64,000 nt of DNA, from NCBI GenBank assembly GCA_030062745.1, contig CP099839.1, forward strand, positions 10,228,118-10,292,117, written 5' to 3'. This document shows, piece after piece, positions 46,157 to 58,900 of the stretch. The position numbers were made by a program, and so were the translations under genes. The notes under the pieces are model-generated. The model saw only the letters and a list, made by a program, of their open reading frames with translations. It made no database searches and was not told the origin of the DNA. This DNA is from Capitulum mitella. Its lineage: Eukaryota; Arthropoda; Thecostraca; Pollicipedomorpha; Pollicipedidae. Numbering within the stretch: the stretch's first letter is position 1; each line of letters opens with the position of its first letter.

Positions 46157-46893
46157 TTTTGCTCGTCATTGCCAGAAGTTTTGCAGCAGCTTCATGAAGT
46201 TTGGTGGCTTTGGTATCTGTTCTTTTTACGTCTTGTTTTTTGCATAACTTTATCTTGCCCAGGAGTGTAGCTAAACCAAGTCTTCACTTGGCCTAGCCAC
46301 GCACCCCAGACCCTTTTTTAGCGCTGTTAAACGTAGAAGAAAGATGGTTGCAAAAGTGGAGCCTGTAAGATAGAACATAGGCCCTTACATGGATGTATTG
46401 GCAAGTATCAGGGGAACGACACAAAAATACTTTGCTAACCTTAGCCCATTTCACAAGGTTATGTAAAAGCCAAATATTTAGATTTGGTTTGATAGATGGC
46501 TTATGGCATTAATTTTTAAAGTTTAAAATCCGGATAAAAATCAATTAGGAAGGATTTCTCTACTTGTGTTACAAGTCTCAGGCCCATATCAGGTCAGGTC
46601 ACGGAGCGATGACCTAAAATAACCGGCCATATACTGCACAATGAAGGAATATAGCCAATTAAAATTATTTGAATTGTTTTCAAGCATTGTAAAATGGGCC
46701 TGAGAATTTTTTTAATGTAAATCTGAAGTCAACTGAGTTCATCTGACGCCAGAGGTCATAAGTTGACCCTATGAAAATGCGACCACCACAGTTCCCCTTG
46801 TCATGCCTTTGGCACCGCGTATGCCGAAATCATACGAACATTTTAATGCGTTTTTATACTTGTGAGGTATTAAATGACCAGTACAAGTTAAAA

Positions 46894-46895
46894 AG

Positions 46896-46947
<52 letters not shown>
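46894..46947 (+). repeat. Compound (TA)n(TG)n microsatellite
   Basis: About eight TA units run directly into about eighteen TG units. It lies inside the second TTAA-type element and makes that copy longer than expected from its internal deletions. Confidence 0.95.
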
Positions 46948-46949
<2 letters not shown>

Positions 46950-48822
46950 TATTTTAAGGCTACTTTTGGTTTCTACAATTCATCACCGATTTTCCAAACC
47001 CTGTGAACATTTGTGAATTTTGCCAAAAATCTAAATGTGTGTACGAAATTGAATAGGCCCGTCAGTTAGCTTCCGACTAATGCCGGTAACAATCAGTTCA
47101 AGACCATCGGACTTATGTCAGATACAGAATACCTCTTCTGACGCCTTTGACCGCTTGAATCCAGCCCTCACGAAATTTTCAGTCCCTTTTTATAAAAAAA
47201 TACGATTTACGTCATGACGAATCAATAGCTGTTTCTTGCGATCAAATCGGGCTGGTAGCTCTTCGCGTCTCGGGGGGGGGGCAATAAGCCCCCCACCCAT
47301 ACGGGAATGCGTCCATGCATTGTGGTTGCGAGTACAGGATAGATGGTCTTACATACGATGTTACACCCGCGAGTTTCAAATGGCCGGCATTGTCAGCGCC
47401 ACTAATGAAGAACGGCCAGCGCTGTCGAGTGAAATGGATGTCACGCCAGCTTACCGTCTTCATCATCACGTCGTCTGCGGCGGGCTTCTGCAGCTCAACT
47501 GGCACACCTGTCCTCCGACGCTCGACTGGCCGGCTGCGCGGGATGATCGGCCTTAAAACGCAGCCCGATGCCCCGTTAAAAACCAGCCCGGACGGCAGCG
47601 GCACGGCGGATCGGCCTGCACCTGAGTCACGTGAGTGACGTCACGGCTATCGTTTTTGGCTCCGCGGGCTTCGATGAGAAGATCTTTGCTGTGAGAAGTG
47701 TTGAGTTACCTTGGTATGAGATGACATGAGAATGTTTGAGGAATCTTGGATGAGAATCTTGGATGAGACCCAGGCTACCACATAAAGAATGAGACGTGAC
47801 GGTCGAGACAAGGACGAGTCCACAGATATAAAGCATTGATTGGACACATGCATGTCGAATATGATTCGAATGTGTGATAACGACTCAATGCACTCGAGAA
47901 AGATGGCGACTTGGTCCGATCATTTCACGTCCAAGTGTTAACTTTTGAGGTCACCAGCGTGATCTGGGATTTATTACCACCAAGACCATCAGCCAGATCA
48001 AAGTTGTCCATGAGAAGATAAACCCATGTGCTGACTGGAAAATGCGTCATCCACACCTACAGCGTAGAAAGAGGGGAGAAGCTTGTAACTCAGCCAGGGT
48101 CGTGTCGCGTGAGAGCTGCCCAATTGGCTTCGAGGCAACCAGCAACACCGAACTCATAGACTAATTTACAGCAAGGGTGCTCTACCCAGCATCTGCTAAC
48201 ACCCAGCGACATTTCATGGGCTTCAGTAGCCAGTAATGTTGGCTGCTAGTTGACGTTTAATCCACTCGCCATGCGTTAGGCCCTTTTTGAGATTAGACTG
48301 AACTGCATACAAGTTTTGTGTAAAAGACCACTGTACAGAATGTTACTCGTCTAGCATGTTCAATGCACCACAGAACGTGCAGAACGTGCCCTTTGACTCT
48401 TAGGTAGTCCATATACCATGTATGTTAAAAATCAGTTTGTTACATAATCTGTATTTGTGATAGCAACCCGACAACGTACCGGCATGCCTCCAAGAACAGT
48501 AAAAATGGCGTACCTCAACGCCATAGTATGCTTTTCAAATTTCCTTTGAAACAGAACTAGTAAAACAATAAAAACCAAAAAAGTATCCCATGTTCCAAAA
48601 CTGTGAACGCGTTTTTGTCCCCCCAATATCTACGGTATAAAACTTTGGTTCTGATATAAGAATCTTCACCAGACTCCCATAGGGCCGCCAGAGAAGCCTT
48701 CATAAAGAAGCCCTTTTGGCAGTCTGGGAAAACTTCAAAAAAATCTAGAAGCCCTCGTAAAATCCTAAGAGTCAGGGGCTCTAACAAACTCTGAATAATT
48801 CTAAACCCAATTTGAGGGCTTC

Positions 48823-48848
48823 CGTGGTATAGCGGTGACCCCCATGAG
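48823..48848 (+). other. tRNA 5'-half-like fragment
   Basis: GCTTCCGTGGTATAGCGGTGA resembles the acceptor strand and D-arm (A-box) of tRNA-Asp or tRNA-Gly genes. No anticodon arm or B-box follows, so it is at most a SINE head fragment or a chance match. Confidence 0.3.
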
Positions 48849-51800
48849 CCTCAAGCAACACTCACACTGTCCTATGGGCTGGGCCTCAATAAATATGTTT
48901 GAGGAAATCATCCGGGGGCCCTCTGTCGATAACGCTGGGGTCCGCCTTGAAAAAAAAGAGTTAGCGCCTTCACAAAATCTTGGCTGCGCCCCTGATGGTA
49001 AGTTGCATATGTGATTAGCGGGAAAAGACATTGTCAGGAAGCGTTACAAAAAAAAACATGCGTTTGGAGTGATCACCCCTGAACGTGACGAGAGCAGCGA
49101 CATGTTCAGTGATCAGCACATTAGTCACTGCATCTTCCGATGCAGCCATATTCGCACAGAAGCCGGCGTGGCAAGCTGGTTTGAGTGTCAGGACCGGTTT
49201 TACATTGTGTTGTGAGCAATAGCTACAGGCCCTTTAAGATTAGATATTGCATTGATATCCCACGCATACCTTTCCACGTTTTTGGTCCTAGGATGCCGGA
49301 TGTCTCTGAACTGTTCACAAAAAGGCATTCCTCCTATCTGTCTAATGCTGACCTTTGACGTGGCTTGTCACCTGATATATAACCCCGAGGTCCAAAAATG
49401 CCACATAACCTGGGCTGCATTATCGCGGGCAACCGATTGCCGTGCGAATCACACGAATCAGTCCCGGGGTGGCGGAGTTATAGAGCGGGCGCGTCTGACG
49501 TTCCCACTGCAAAGTGGAAAGAGACTAACTTCCCCAGAAGACGCCTGGTTAAGGAGTTACGCCCAAGTAGGGAACTTTTCGAAACTGATTGGGAGAGGAG
49601 ACAAACAAGGTTTCGGAATCCACACTTTCCAGTAAACGCCCGTAGGAGCCAATGGTAAACCTTTGCAACTTTGCCGGGGCATGTGCCTTTCCAAGGTATA
49701 TTAAAGTTGCATCTCATGGTCACGTCCCTTTGTTTGTATCAAGCAACGTTTCTTAGCAATGATTGGGCGCATTGCGTGTTTCTGAACATTTGGTTTCTTC
49801 GTAGTCCAGTTCAAAATGCACCTTTATTTAACCAAAAAATTTGGTTTTTGTTACTGCTAAAGACCATGTCGTTTTAATGAAATACACATTTTATATGCAA
49901 ACTGAAAAAGGTAAAGAACAACGGTTTTCCTGCCACCGCGTGGATTACGTAAGTGAGGATTGCTCGAAGGATGCGATGGAGCAATCTGATAATTTTGATG
50001 CTTCAATGCTTATCCGGATCCCCGAGTTGTTCTCTTTACTCTTTCCGGTCAAAGATGGACTGCAAGTCTGATCCTCAAACCCAGTGAACACACACTGATC
50101 CTTTTGTTTTTACCACGGCAATTTCATTTATCTTTTGGCCCCAATAAGGCGATGACCACATACTGCCAGCATTTACGAAAACCTGATGGTGGAATGCGAG
50201 TGGCTCAGTATTGCAGACGCCGCGTCCAGTGCCCCGATGCAAGACGGTATAAGTGGGCGTAAATGACTCTCGCGGTGCAATTGATTTTTGGGAAACAATG
50301 ACGATGACACAACCAGTCGCCCTAAGAGCAAATGATTGCTTAATTACCCATCAGAGCTGTATTCGGGCGGAGGCAACGGCTACACAAAGGCGACCGCACA
50401 TCGCTTGCAACACTGAACGTCTCAACACGGGGCGCCAACACTACGCCCCTCCTGCAACATCCCCGCGGCGACCCGTACTTAGCCCTGCTCACCACGGCGT
50501 CTTCAGGAACCTCTGCGCCCGCGGACAGCAGGCGCCGGTCGCCACTCGTCGCCGATATGACCGATCAAGCTCTGCGGCGGTCCCGAAGAATTCCCCGGTG
50601 GGAATGCCTCAGCGGAAATTGGATCGGACCTTTCGCAATCAGCCACCAGAAGACTGCGGACGCATTATGAGTGGTGTGGGTGCAGCGCACCCGCGAGTGA
50701 CTCAGACGTTTGGCGCGGTGGCCGATGATGGATGGTGCCGTAGACAGCCGTTTAATTTATACCCTGGTTTAGTACGCAACTACTTACGATCTGTATTACC
50801 CGTCCAAAGAGCCAATCAGCTTGAATGACGGCAAAGATGATGAATAATCTTAGTGTTGCTATCAATCAGAATCTCTGGGACGAGATTTGCCGAAGTTGGG
50901 CAACTAGTGCATCAGAGCCGGATCCGCCCGACCGATTTGGGAAAGGTAAAACAGTTAAGCCAATATGGACTCAGAGGCGTTTGCAAGCGTGCATCCTATA
51001 TATTTCGCGAAAAATATGCCGTTTCGACTTATTGGGATGATATGATTGTTAAATGGCTTATACTATCATCGACAGCAAACTAGAAACCAATATGTGGTCT
51101 TCTGCCCGCAAGGCTGAGGGAAGCGGCAAGCGACTCTTTTTTCTTATCCCCAGATATCTGCTGTTGAGTCTTGATATCAATGACAGCCCTGCCTGACGTT
51201 TGAACGGTTTCTTCTGTTGTGTCGCTTGGTTTCGCGACCTTCAGCGTGCAAGATTCGTTATCACCGTTGGCAACATTTAGCCCGACCACAACCCGATCAC
51301 ACAAGCAGGTATTACCCGTGTGACGTCACCAGCGGGCCTCCAGGTGATAGTCCCCTCCCCCGCCGCAATCTAACAGCTTAGTGGAAGACAATGGTAGGGC
51401 ATCAAGACCACATCTCAGGTAAGTGCTGAGCGCTTTTTCGATTGGTCGCATAACCGGTTCGCAGTCCATATAACTGAACGCGGAGGTCACATTATCACAG
51501 CCTTATGGTGCCGTGCTCTGTGGTGCAATCTAAAGCATTCAAACAACATTTGTGCTGCAGGCTTCCATCGTGGAGCTTTGGAAAGTGAATGATGCTGCAG
51601 AAGGTCAAATGTTTCACCAGAGTGCACGTCGGTCGATAAGTAAGCTGTAAAAATGTCGGTAGGCGTGCGCACGTTTATGCTTACAAAAGGATAAATAAAT
51701 GGGCGTAGCTTGTATTCTTCAAGTAATACAGAGACAGTCGCAACCGTTAATCTCGCCGCCGGTGTTCACAAAGTCCAGAAAGACACAAACTCAGCCTTGT

Positions 51801-51965
51801 TATTCAATGGAATGAACGATTTGGAAATATTCGGGTTCTGAAAGTAAACAATTGAAATAAAGGGCGCAACACTGCGCCATTTTAAGCTTCATTAATCCCA
51901 CTCGCCCACTTCGGATCAATGCTGCCAGTTTTAGGCAGGGTAAGGTTATCTAAAACGCTAACGTT

Positions 51966-51995
51966 AACTGGTCAACGCTATGCTGTTGACCAGTT
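51966..51995. repeat. Perfect 11-bp inverted repeat
   Basis: AACTGGTCAAC and its complement GTTGACCAGTT flank the 8-base loop GCTATGCT. No transposon context is recognised. Confidence 0.9.
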
Positions 51996-52166
51996 CACAT
52001 TACTCATGCTTACTGCTAATCCTCGGTCATCACAAACCGTTGCACCAAACGGCGGCACCGAACTCAACACTTGCAGTCGGACAAGCAAGACCATTTGTGA
52101 AATTAGCCTGTGCTAATTTTAAAGCACCCTGCTGATTTGATCGCTCATTTCAGCATTGGAGTTCAA

Positions 52167-52171
52167 GAATA

Positions 52172-52222
<51 letters not shown>

Positions 52223-52237
52223 TCGTATATATATATG

Positions 52238-52282
<45 letters not shown>
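52167..52282 (+). repeat. Long (TA)n microsatellite
   Basis: Two long AT tracts, interrupted by GCTCG and by GCACA around a short TATATA, total about 115 bases. Such tracts are prone to cruciform extrusion and length polymorphism. Confidence 0.95.
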
Positions 52283-52286
<4 letters not shown>

Positions 52287-52645
52287 ACTCATCTAATAAG
52301 ATTGGGCAACGCCGTACCGTCCTAGCAATGTCGGTTAGCCAGCCAATACATTTGCATTGTTGTGCATTTTGTTTCCGCTAATTTGCTATGCCTGCAGCCA
52401 AGGGCGGATCCAGACCATGTGCTAAGGCGGAGTCAGATTTCCATCTCTGTGGCCTAGAGTACCCCGAAATATTGATTTCTTCCCGGGTTTCGGCCACCTT
52501 GTGTCGCCATTTCCTGAAACTAACATGTGCTAAAAACTGTGTTGGAAACGAAAAACTACACTTTTGCGTCCGAAAACAAAGGGCAAAAGACATGTTGGAA
52601 CCACCATTCCCAAAGGAAGGGGACCACGGCCCCAGTGCCCCCTCT

Positions 52646-52912
52646 TCAGTCCATCAGTGCCTGCTGCAACATCTCGAACACCCGTGCCACGTGGGCACGC
52701 AACACACAAAGGCTATCGTATCCGGCTGGCTGGTCATCCCTTTCTGCCAACGTACCCGCGCCGCTTTCCAGAACTATGTCGTCCCAGCCCGCCGCCTGAA
52801 TGACCCGGCGACAAACCAACCGGACACGACGGCTGAGATCCTCGGCCCGACCGCAGACGGCAGCTGACGGCCCGCGGCCGCGCCGGGCCCGTCCCGTCCA
52901 GGGCCACCGCAC
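52646..52912 (-). other. Possible orphan coding segment, minus strand
   Basis: An open frame of about 88 codons ends with TGA at 52648-52646. Its last 65 codons look less random than most frames here, with segments such as LVCRRVIQAAGWDDIVLE and VARVFEMLQQALMD. An acceptor-like CCGTCAG lies upstream. I recognise no family, and the opposite strand is also open (52388-52867), so this may be chance or an exon of an unrecognised gene. Confidence 0.2.
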
Positions 52913-55847
52913 GGCTCGGCCGGCTGCGTGACGCGAAAATCGGCCGACAACCGGTCCGCGCTCCTGGCGGGACGTGACCGTGGCGTCGGCGTGATCACGC
53001 GGAAATGGCAGGCCTGCTTGGGCTTCCAGCCCTGATTATTCACGCTGCGGTTCTGGCGTGAGAAAATGTCGCGAGCTGCGCTCTGCGGAGTTCGGAATCG
53101 CTCTGGTTCAGCGTACTGTTTCTCGATCTTGCGCGGTATGCCTTGGTCTGGGGTGTTGCACGCTTGTCATTCTTGCAACCACTTGGTTTGTATCTACCTG
53201 TTGCGTTTTGTTTTTATTTTTATTGCGCGCTTCGTGTCGGACTAATAGTTTGGTATGGTGGTTTCATTTAGTTGTACAGAATAAAGATTAAGACATCAAT
53301 AGACCTTGGTGATAATAAAAACCACGGCAAAACACCTCTTAGGCACGTCTGTTAGCTCATCTACCCGGGAAACCGATGCGCCTAAATCGGTCAAAGTTCA
53401 GACCCCGGCGTCAGACGCAGCTGGCCGGGAGCCGCGGTAGGAGTGGCCGGAGAGGGCCGGCCGCGGACCCACGACCTTGAGCCCTGGTCACAATGGTCGG
53501 AGCTCGACCGGAGCAGCGACCGGTCGACGCGCACATCGGTCTCCTACTGTAAACATGCCGACACGGCCGGGTTTTTATTGGTCTGATGACCTGCGAAAAC
53601 GCTGTCGCACTTTTTCGTTCGAGCGGTTACCATAAGGAGCGTGTCGGTGCGCTGGCGGACTCCGACTCGGGATGGCGTGGTAAGCGGTGACGTCACCACA
53701 CGTCATAACAGGGCTCTGTCCGGCGGTCGCGCGCTGCTGCCACACCCGCGCCTCCCAGCCATATCGCGCCGTCCAGCCGCACTGCATGACGTCCAGGCCT
53801 CTGCATCTGCTCGCCAGCGTCTGATCGTGCCTCCCCAAGGGCGGGCCCGGACAGGCAGCGGCTGCCGCCAACTGCGTGGCGCGCCGCTCCGCGCAGAGGC
53901 GCTGGCGGCAGTACGGCACGTGGGCCGCCGCGCTTTCCATTTGCAGTCATCGATAGTGATCGGCGGCGCGGTGCAGCGCGTCCGGCGGCGGCGGCGGCGG
54001 CCAGATGTCATTGCCCCGGCAGCGGCGGCGGCAGGCCTCCGCCGAATACCAGGACCGGCCGGCCGTCCTGGCCGGCCCCCGCCGGTCCGGCCCGCCGGCA
54101 CCCGCCTGCCTGGCTTTGATCGGCCCGACCGGCGCCGGCCGGACGTCAACGAACCCGGCCCATCTAATCAACAGGTCGGCTCAGACCGGCGGCCCCTCTG
54201 CGCTGCTGAGTCGGCCCGGGCGATTAACCTGATGAGCCACCGGTGCGTGAAGCGATCCTGTAGGTCGTTATCCGGGCCGAACCCATGAAAACACTCCCAG
54301 AAAATGGCCGTGCCCGGCCCCTCAAACCTGTTCCATCGCCTCCAGGAAGCATAAAAGACGCTAACGTTTTAAACGATGCAGAACGGAAGGTGAAGGTTTT
54401 CGAACGGGAAGCAAATAACACTGGTAGACGAGTACAATAAGAGGGCACCAAGGTCAAGGTTGGGAGACAGCATCCAGCTAGAAGACCAGAGGTTATACTT
54501 TTTGGGCGGCTGAATGCAGGGAGCCAAACCTGGCGTGTTATTTTTTTTTTTTTTTTAATATGCTCTGCTTTCATTCACGTCGGGTATAGAGCAAATAGTT
54601 TGAACCATTAATGCAACGTTAGAAACATGACAGCAAGACAGTACAACTGCAATGGCCTCATTAAAAACAAACAAACAAACGAGTCAAATACTACATGCCT
54701 CACTGGCATAGGTGGGGGTTTCTATCATCTGAGGGAGCCGTAGCCCTCAAATCATATAAACTTCAACATAACGCCATGAGCGCTACACGGAAAGGAGAAC
54801 ATGAAAAAATATTTTTTCCTCCTTTCTCAGAACCCTCTACTGAGAAAGGAGTAAAAAATATCGCACTACATGAAAGTATCTTCTCACGCTCTTTAAGCTC
54901 GATCAACAATCCAACCCCGTCTTTCCGACACGAATATAAGGCCACTGCAATGATGGATGAAGGTAGAATACAATGTCTCGTGTCTTTACAGCGATTCTAA
55001 TTTCGGAACGGGCTACCAAATGGCCGAGATTTGCGATGCACGCCTGTTCTCACCTAAACCAGAAACCACACAAAGAGCTATCGAAAACCGAATCAAGTAG
55101 TACTGTAATCCCCATGAACAGGACAGTTTGAGGGCCGCAGTCAGGGTGAGACAGCTGAAGACATGACTCCGGCAGTGGCGGCTCGTGAGCGAGCCGTCAC
55201 ACCCTGACCCCGGTCGGAAGGCAGACTTTGACTGGCAACCGGCCGTTCACCTCGTCGACCGATGATGACCGGTTCGCACCAATGCCCAGGACTTCGGGGC
55301 ACTAGCTTGTGTTGTCCGTGACCGGAAGAATCAGCGCAGTCGAGCTTCCAGGTAAAGAGGATTTGTGAATAAAGTCCTGATATTCAGGACGCCACTACGA
55401 ACGCTGAGGCCATACGTGATTCCTAATTATGCACTCGGCCTTGTACTGTCGTTATGTAACTTGAAATTGACCAGAAATAAACACGATGTTAAGTTTCTCG
55501 GAGATTAAATACCCGTATCGGACACCCCCTGTACATACACGAGCAGAAGGCAGAACAAACGCATGACCGTAACATACAAAGCCTGCGGAATAGTGCGTTG
55601 CGTAATACCCAGGACCCGTTCGTGTAAGAACGACCAGTGCGCCGCCAAGCCCATGACAGCAGCCCGCGAGGACTGGCGGTTCGAGTCGGCCGGCTGCCAG
55701 CTGGCGTCGACCGGTCAATGTCGGCCAGACGCCGAGCCCTTCTGCGTCGGCGCAGCGTCCCGATCGGAAGTGGGCGTCATCGTCGCCGGGGGCAGTCGTC
55801 TCTCCTGGCACAGCGACGGAGGCTCCGGCGACCGACGGTGACCCGGC
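52913..55847. other. Spacer upstream of the aminotransferase
   Basis: GC-rich CpG-dense blocks (53400-54250 and 55600-55850) alternate with AT-rich sequence. A T-run lies at 54541-54556 and short AAAC repeats at 54667-54681. The block just before 55848 is the likely promoter and leader of the aminotransferase, but no specific element can be named. Confidence 0.45.
53346..53417 (+). mobile_element. Degenerate tRNA-derived SINE head
   Basis: The 72-base segment can pair CGTCTG with CAGACG as an acceptor-like stem. It contains an A-box-like TTAGCTCATCTACCCGGG, an anticodon-arm-like CCGATGCGCCTAAATCGG with an 8-base loop, and a B-box-like AGTTCAGACCC. The T-stem does not pair and the anticodon loop is one base too long, so a functional tRNA is unlikely. 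Confidence 0.5.
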
Positions 55848-55928
55848 ATGGCGCTCTGGGATCAGACTCTCGTGCGGGACGATGTCAGGAATGACGGCGG
55901 GGCGTCCAACCTGGCCTTCAACGAGAAG
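55848..55928 (+). CDS. Aminotransferase exon 1
   Basis: 27 codons from ATG (context CCGGCATGG) to AAG before GTGAGC, encoding ASNLAFNEK at the end. There is no signal or mitochondrial targeting peptide, which suggests a cytosolic enzyme. Confidence 0.78.
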
Positions 55929-58900
55929 GTGAGCAGACGGGGAGAAAGAGCGACAGGCGAGTCGACAGACAATACAAATCAGCGCATGCCGGAGGTGTGT
56001 GCGCACACATGGGCAGGGCCCAAGCCCTACCAATGATTTTCGATACCTTAAGTCATAAATGTGTGACATAAAAGGAAAAAAAGATCCATGTTTTCATACG
56101 AAAGAATGATCGTACAGACCATTAGCTTCTATCCTTGCGCAGCTGTTATTCTTTCACCTAACCAGAGATAGTGCGAGGATAAGATTCCCAAGTGTGGATC
56201 GATGTCAAGTGGATGAGGAGACAGTCAACAGAGTCCGATGTGCGGTAAGCGCTTGGTTCGAGTCTCAGAAGAGGCACCCGTAACTGGCCGCCGGAGACCG
56301 AAAGGGTCAACTGGTCACAGGCGATCGTGTCGTGGGGTCCTATAGCACCACAAAACTATCCAACACGATTCTGATTCGATGCCTCGGACAAAGGCGTTCC
56401 ATTTGGAACACACGAACACATGAGTGAACTAGGATCGAGCAGCTATACATATGCAGTGTATATGGTAGGATTGTCTGAAGTTTGCTATTTTATAAATGAA
56501 AAACGGCCAATGGAGAAAAATTTCTCCGGGCCAAAATAAAGTTGGCTGAATTCTGTTGAGAAAGTCACATTTCAGGGAGGTCAGGTTGTTTGGCGCTCGG
56601 TTCGGCCCTACCAATCATGTGTAGTAAAGGTAAATACCACTGCCAAATTACGTGTGCAGCTACTTTATGTTATGTAGGTTACGTTATGTTTGTTATGTAG
56701 TTATGATTTATGTTATGTTATGTTATGTTAGCCATGTAGCTTATGCTATGTTTTGTAGCTATGAAGTAGAAGGATACTTTGGGATTTCGAAATGTTCCAC
56801 CTAGAACCCAGCAGAAAGTTTTGTCTTACCCTGGCACCTTACCTAGGTCTTACCAGGCGTTGTTTCTGGCACGAAATAGGCATTTATGGGGCAGGTGTCA
56901 GTCCTGAGTTGCTATTTTCTCGACCTCGAGAAACAAATGGGTCGGTGTCCATCACCCTAATGTGTATCCAGAGCTGTTCTCACCGCTATGAAAATGGTTA
57001 ATTTTCTGAATTTTTATGGGAGCATAACCGTCTTATTTGTAAGTCTCAGTCTTCAAAGGGTTCTAAAAAATGCTAGGAAGTCTCATGCGATTAATTGATA
57101 AAGTAAAAAAATAGCCTTTATTTGTTCAAGAGCCGAAAATTTTAACCTGGATACTCGACTGGATATTCAGATTCAGCGAACATTCGAATCTTGATTTGAA
57201 ATTATAATATCCGGCGAGTAGTAAGTTGGCCATATTCACATCCCAATATTCAAATGCCAACCGAATATTCCAATATTCTTTTGCATTTTGGTCCAGATCT
57301 GGAAGGTATACATGAGCAAAACAAATAATTACGCAGAATACAAATTAAAGCGACGACCAGTGTTTTTTGGCTTTTGTACATGTTTGCGGCTAAGAACAAT
57401 ACACGGCAATGCCACCGAGACATCCGCCGCACCCCTCTGCAGTGTGTGGCAGAGGGGTGATTAGACATTTGAAATGTCTCCTAGAGAGACATTTGACGCT
57501 TTTTCTGCGTGTGGCCACGGCTGGCAAAAACGCCGGGTCGATGTGTCTCGGTGCGTGACATCAGACGCTATTGGAATGTAAATATCGCTTTGCTTACTCG
57601 GCCTCTTTTATCGCCCTCTGTTAAGACGAACGTAGGAAAATGGTCGGTCTCTCAATGTATGAAATGGTACTGTGCTTGTAATTAGTTTTGGCATGCATGC
57701 TGATTTCTAATGCCAAAAATACTTTGCATTGACAAACATATAGCGAGCATGTCTATGACAGCGAAATATTGTGTTTCAGGAGGGGAGAACAGATAGCACT
57801 CCCTTTTTGATTTTCTCTGCCGCTGTTTATGATATCATTCACATATACATGATATCACTCACTCAGAACTTGATACAGTGAGGGCAACATCCTTTTGAAG
57901 AGTACTTCGTTTATGATTATGACTACGACTAGTCCTACGGCGAATGTGAGAGCATGCCATTTAGAGCGGGTACATCTTTTTTTAATTTGTCTCACAGTTC
58001 TGACGCTGTTTTCAACCCAAGCTAAACAGAGCTTGTTGTACGGATTCTAAGCCCAACATCCGTCTACCCAGTGACAGACAAAAAGCATAGACGGCTTTGT
58101 GGTGAAAGTTTAACGTGCTTTCGTGAACGACACGGTCACGCCATAGCCAGTGCGGCTTTCTGAAGGCCAGTAGGTAACTTGCAATTAACTTGTTACAGCT
58201 GTAACGAGCAGTATCGAAGGCCGAACAAAACATCGTTCTTGTTGCATCCTTGAGTCCTTGCAGGTAAATCAGCTATAAAAGCGGCGGCGAGGAGCAACAG
58301 GGGTCATTCCTGCGAATTCCATGGCTGTTGCAGACTATATTCAATTGATTTTATTCCCTATTCTCGGTTTGATTATTCCGACGCACCGCCAGCGTTAAGG
58401 GCTCGTATTGCTGGACTCCGGCCACACAACAGCATGACTGCCAATCGCAGCACCCTCTGCTGCTGACGTCATGTCCCTCCCCGTCTCGGCAGCGCCCGGC
58501 CGCCGTCCGCCGAGCGGAGCGATGACATGCCGAACAATGCCGGTAGAGCTGGGAGACTTCCTTCAGAGGTCGCTACACTGGACTGCAATTTGAGGCCAGC
58601 TCGGCTGTATGTGTTGAATACTCTGCCCGGCAGCTCAGGAAGAAATGGCATCAGGAGAAGCTCGATTTTGATGGGCCTAGATGACGGTTCCAGCGCCCAG
58701 ATTAGGCGGACGTCCACCCGCTGTTTTCAGCCGTGAAAAATGAATGCATTATCTGCTGATCGGCGGCCTCCTTACTTGTGTTTATCGTCATTGACTCTTC
58801 TCCCTTTGTTTCGCAATCACGACGGATATGAGTTGAATAAGCACAACGCCTTGCTTGTACATATCGGATACCTATGAGCCAATTTCAAGTGATAATTTGT

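Larger units (their letters stand above)
46078..47310. mobile_element. Second TTAA-type element, inverted and decayed
   Basis: The left end is TTAA followed by AGCCTATTCCCGTATGG. The right end, read inverted, is GCATTCCCGTATGGG next to a G-run/C-run palindrome (47272-47292). The length is about 1.23 kb, like the element at 33551. The interior matches that element in reverse orientation, for example ATCAGGTCAGGTCACGGAG and CCCCTTGTCATGCC..TGGCACCG. The right-hand TTAA is lost. Confidence 0.65.
47311..52166. other. Spacer, no gene recognised
   Basis: The GC-rich patches 47390-47640 and 50340-50830 are open over 100-190 codons, but the products look random and have no recognisable splice sites. 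A transposon-like terminus, TTGGCTGCGCCCCTG, occurs at 48980-48994, and a perfect hairpin at 51966-51995. Confidence 0.45.

Noticed and set aside
50253..50828. Plus-strand open frame of 191 codons.
   Set aside because: No recognisable domain, no bias like the true exons here and no clear splice sites. I treat it as chance in a GC-rich patch.
53346..53417. A functional tRNA gene.
   Set aside because: The T-stem does not pair and the anticodon loop has eight bases; a SINE head or tRNA pseudogene fits better.
53641..54288. Plus-strand open frame of 215 codons with a competing minus-strand frame.
   Set aside because: Both are Arg/Pro/Ala-rich and track CGG/CCG repeats; there is no motif or splice support.
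55452..56069. Minus-strand open frame of 205 codons over aminotransferase exon 1.
   Set aside because: The plus strand has the ATG, donor and a continuing conserved frame in two further exons; the minus frame has no recognisable feature.
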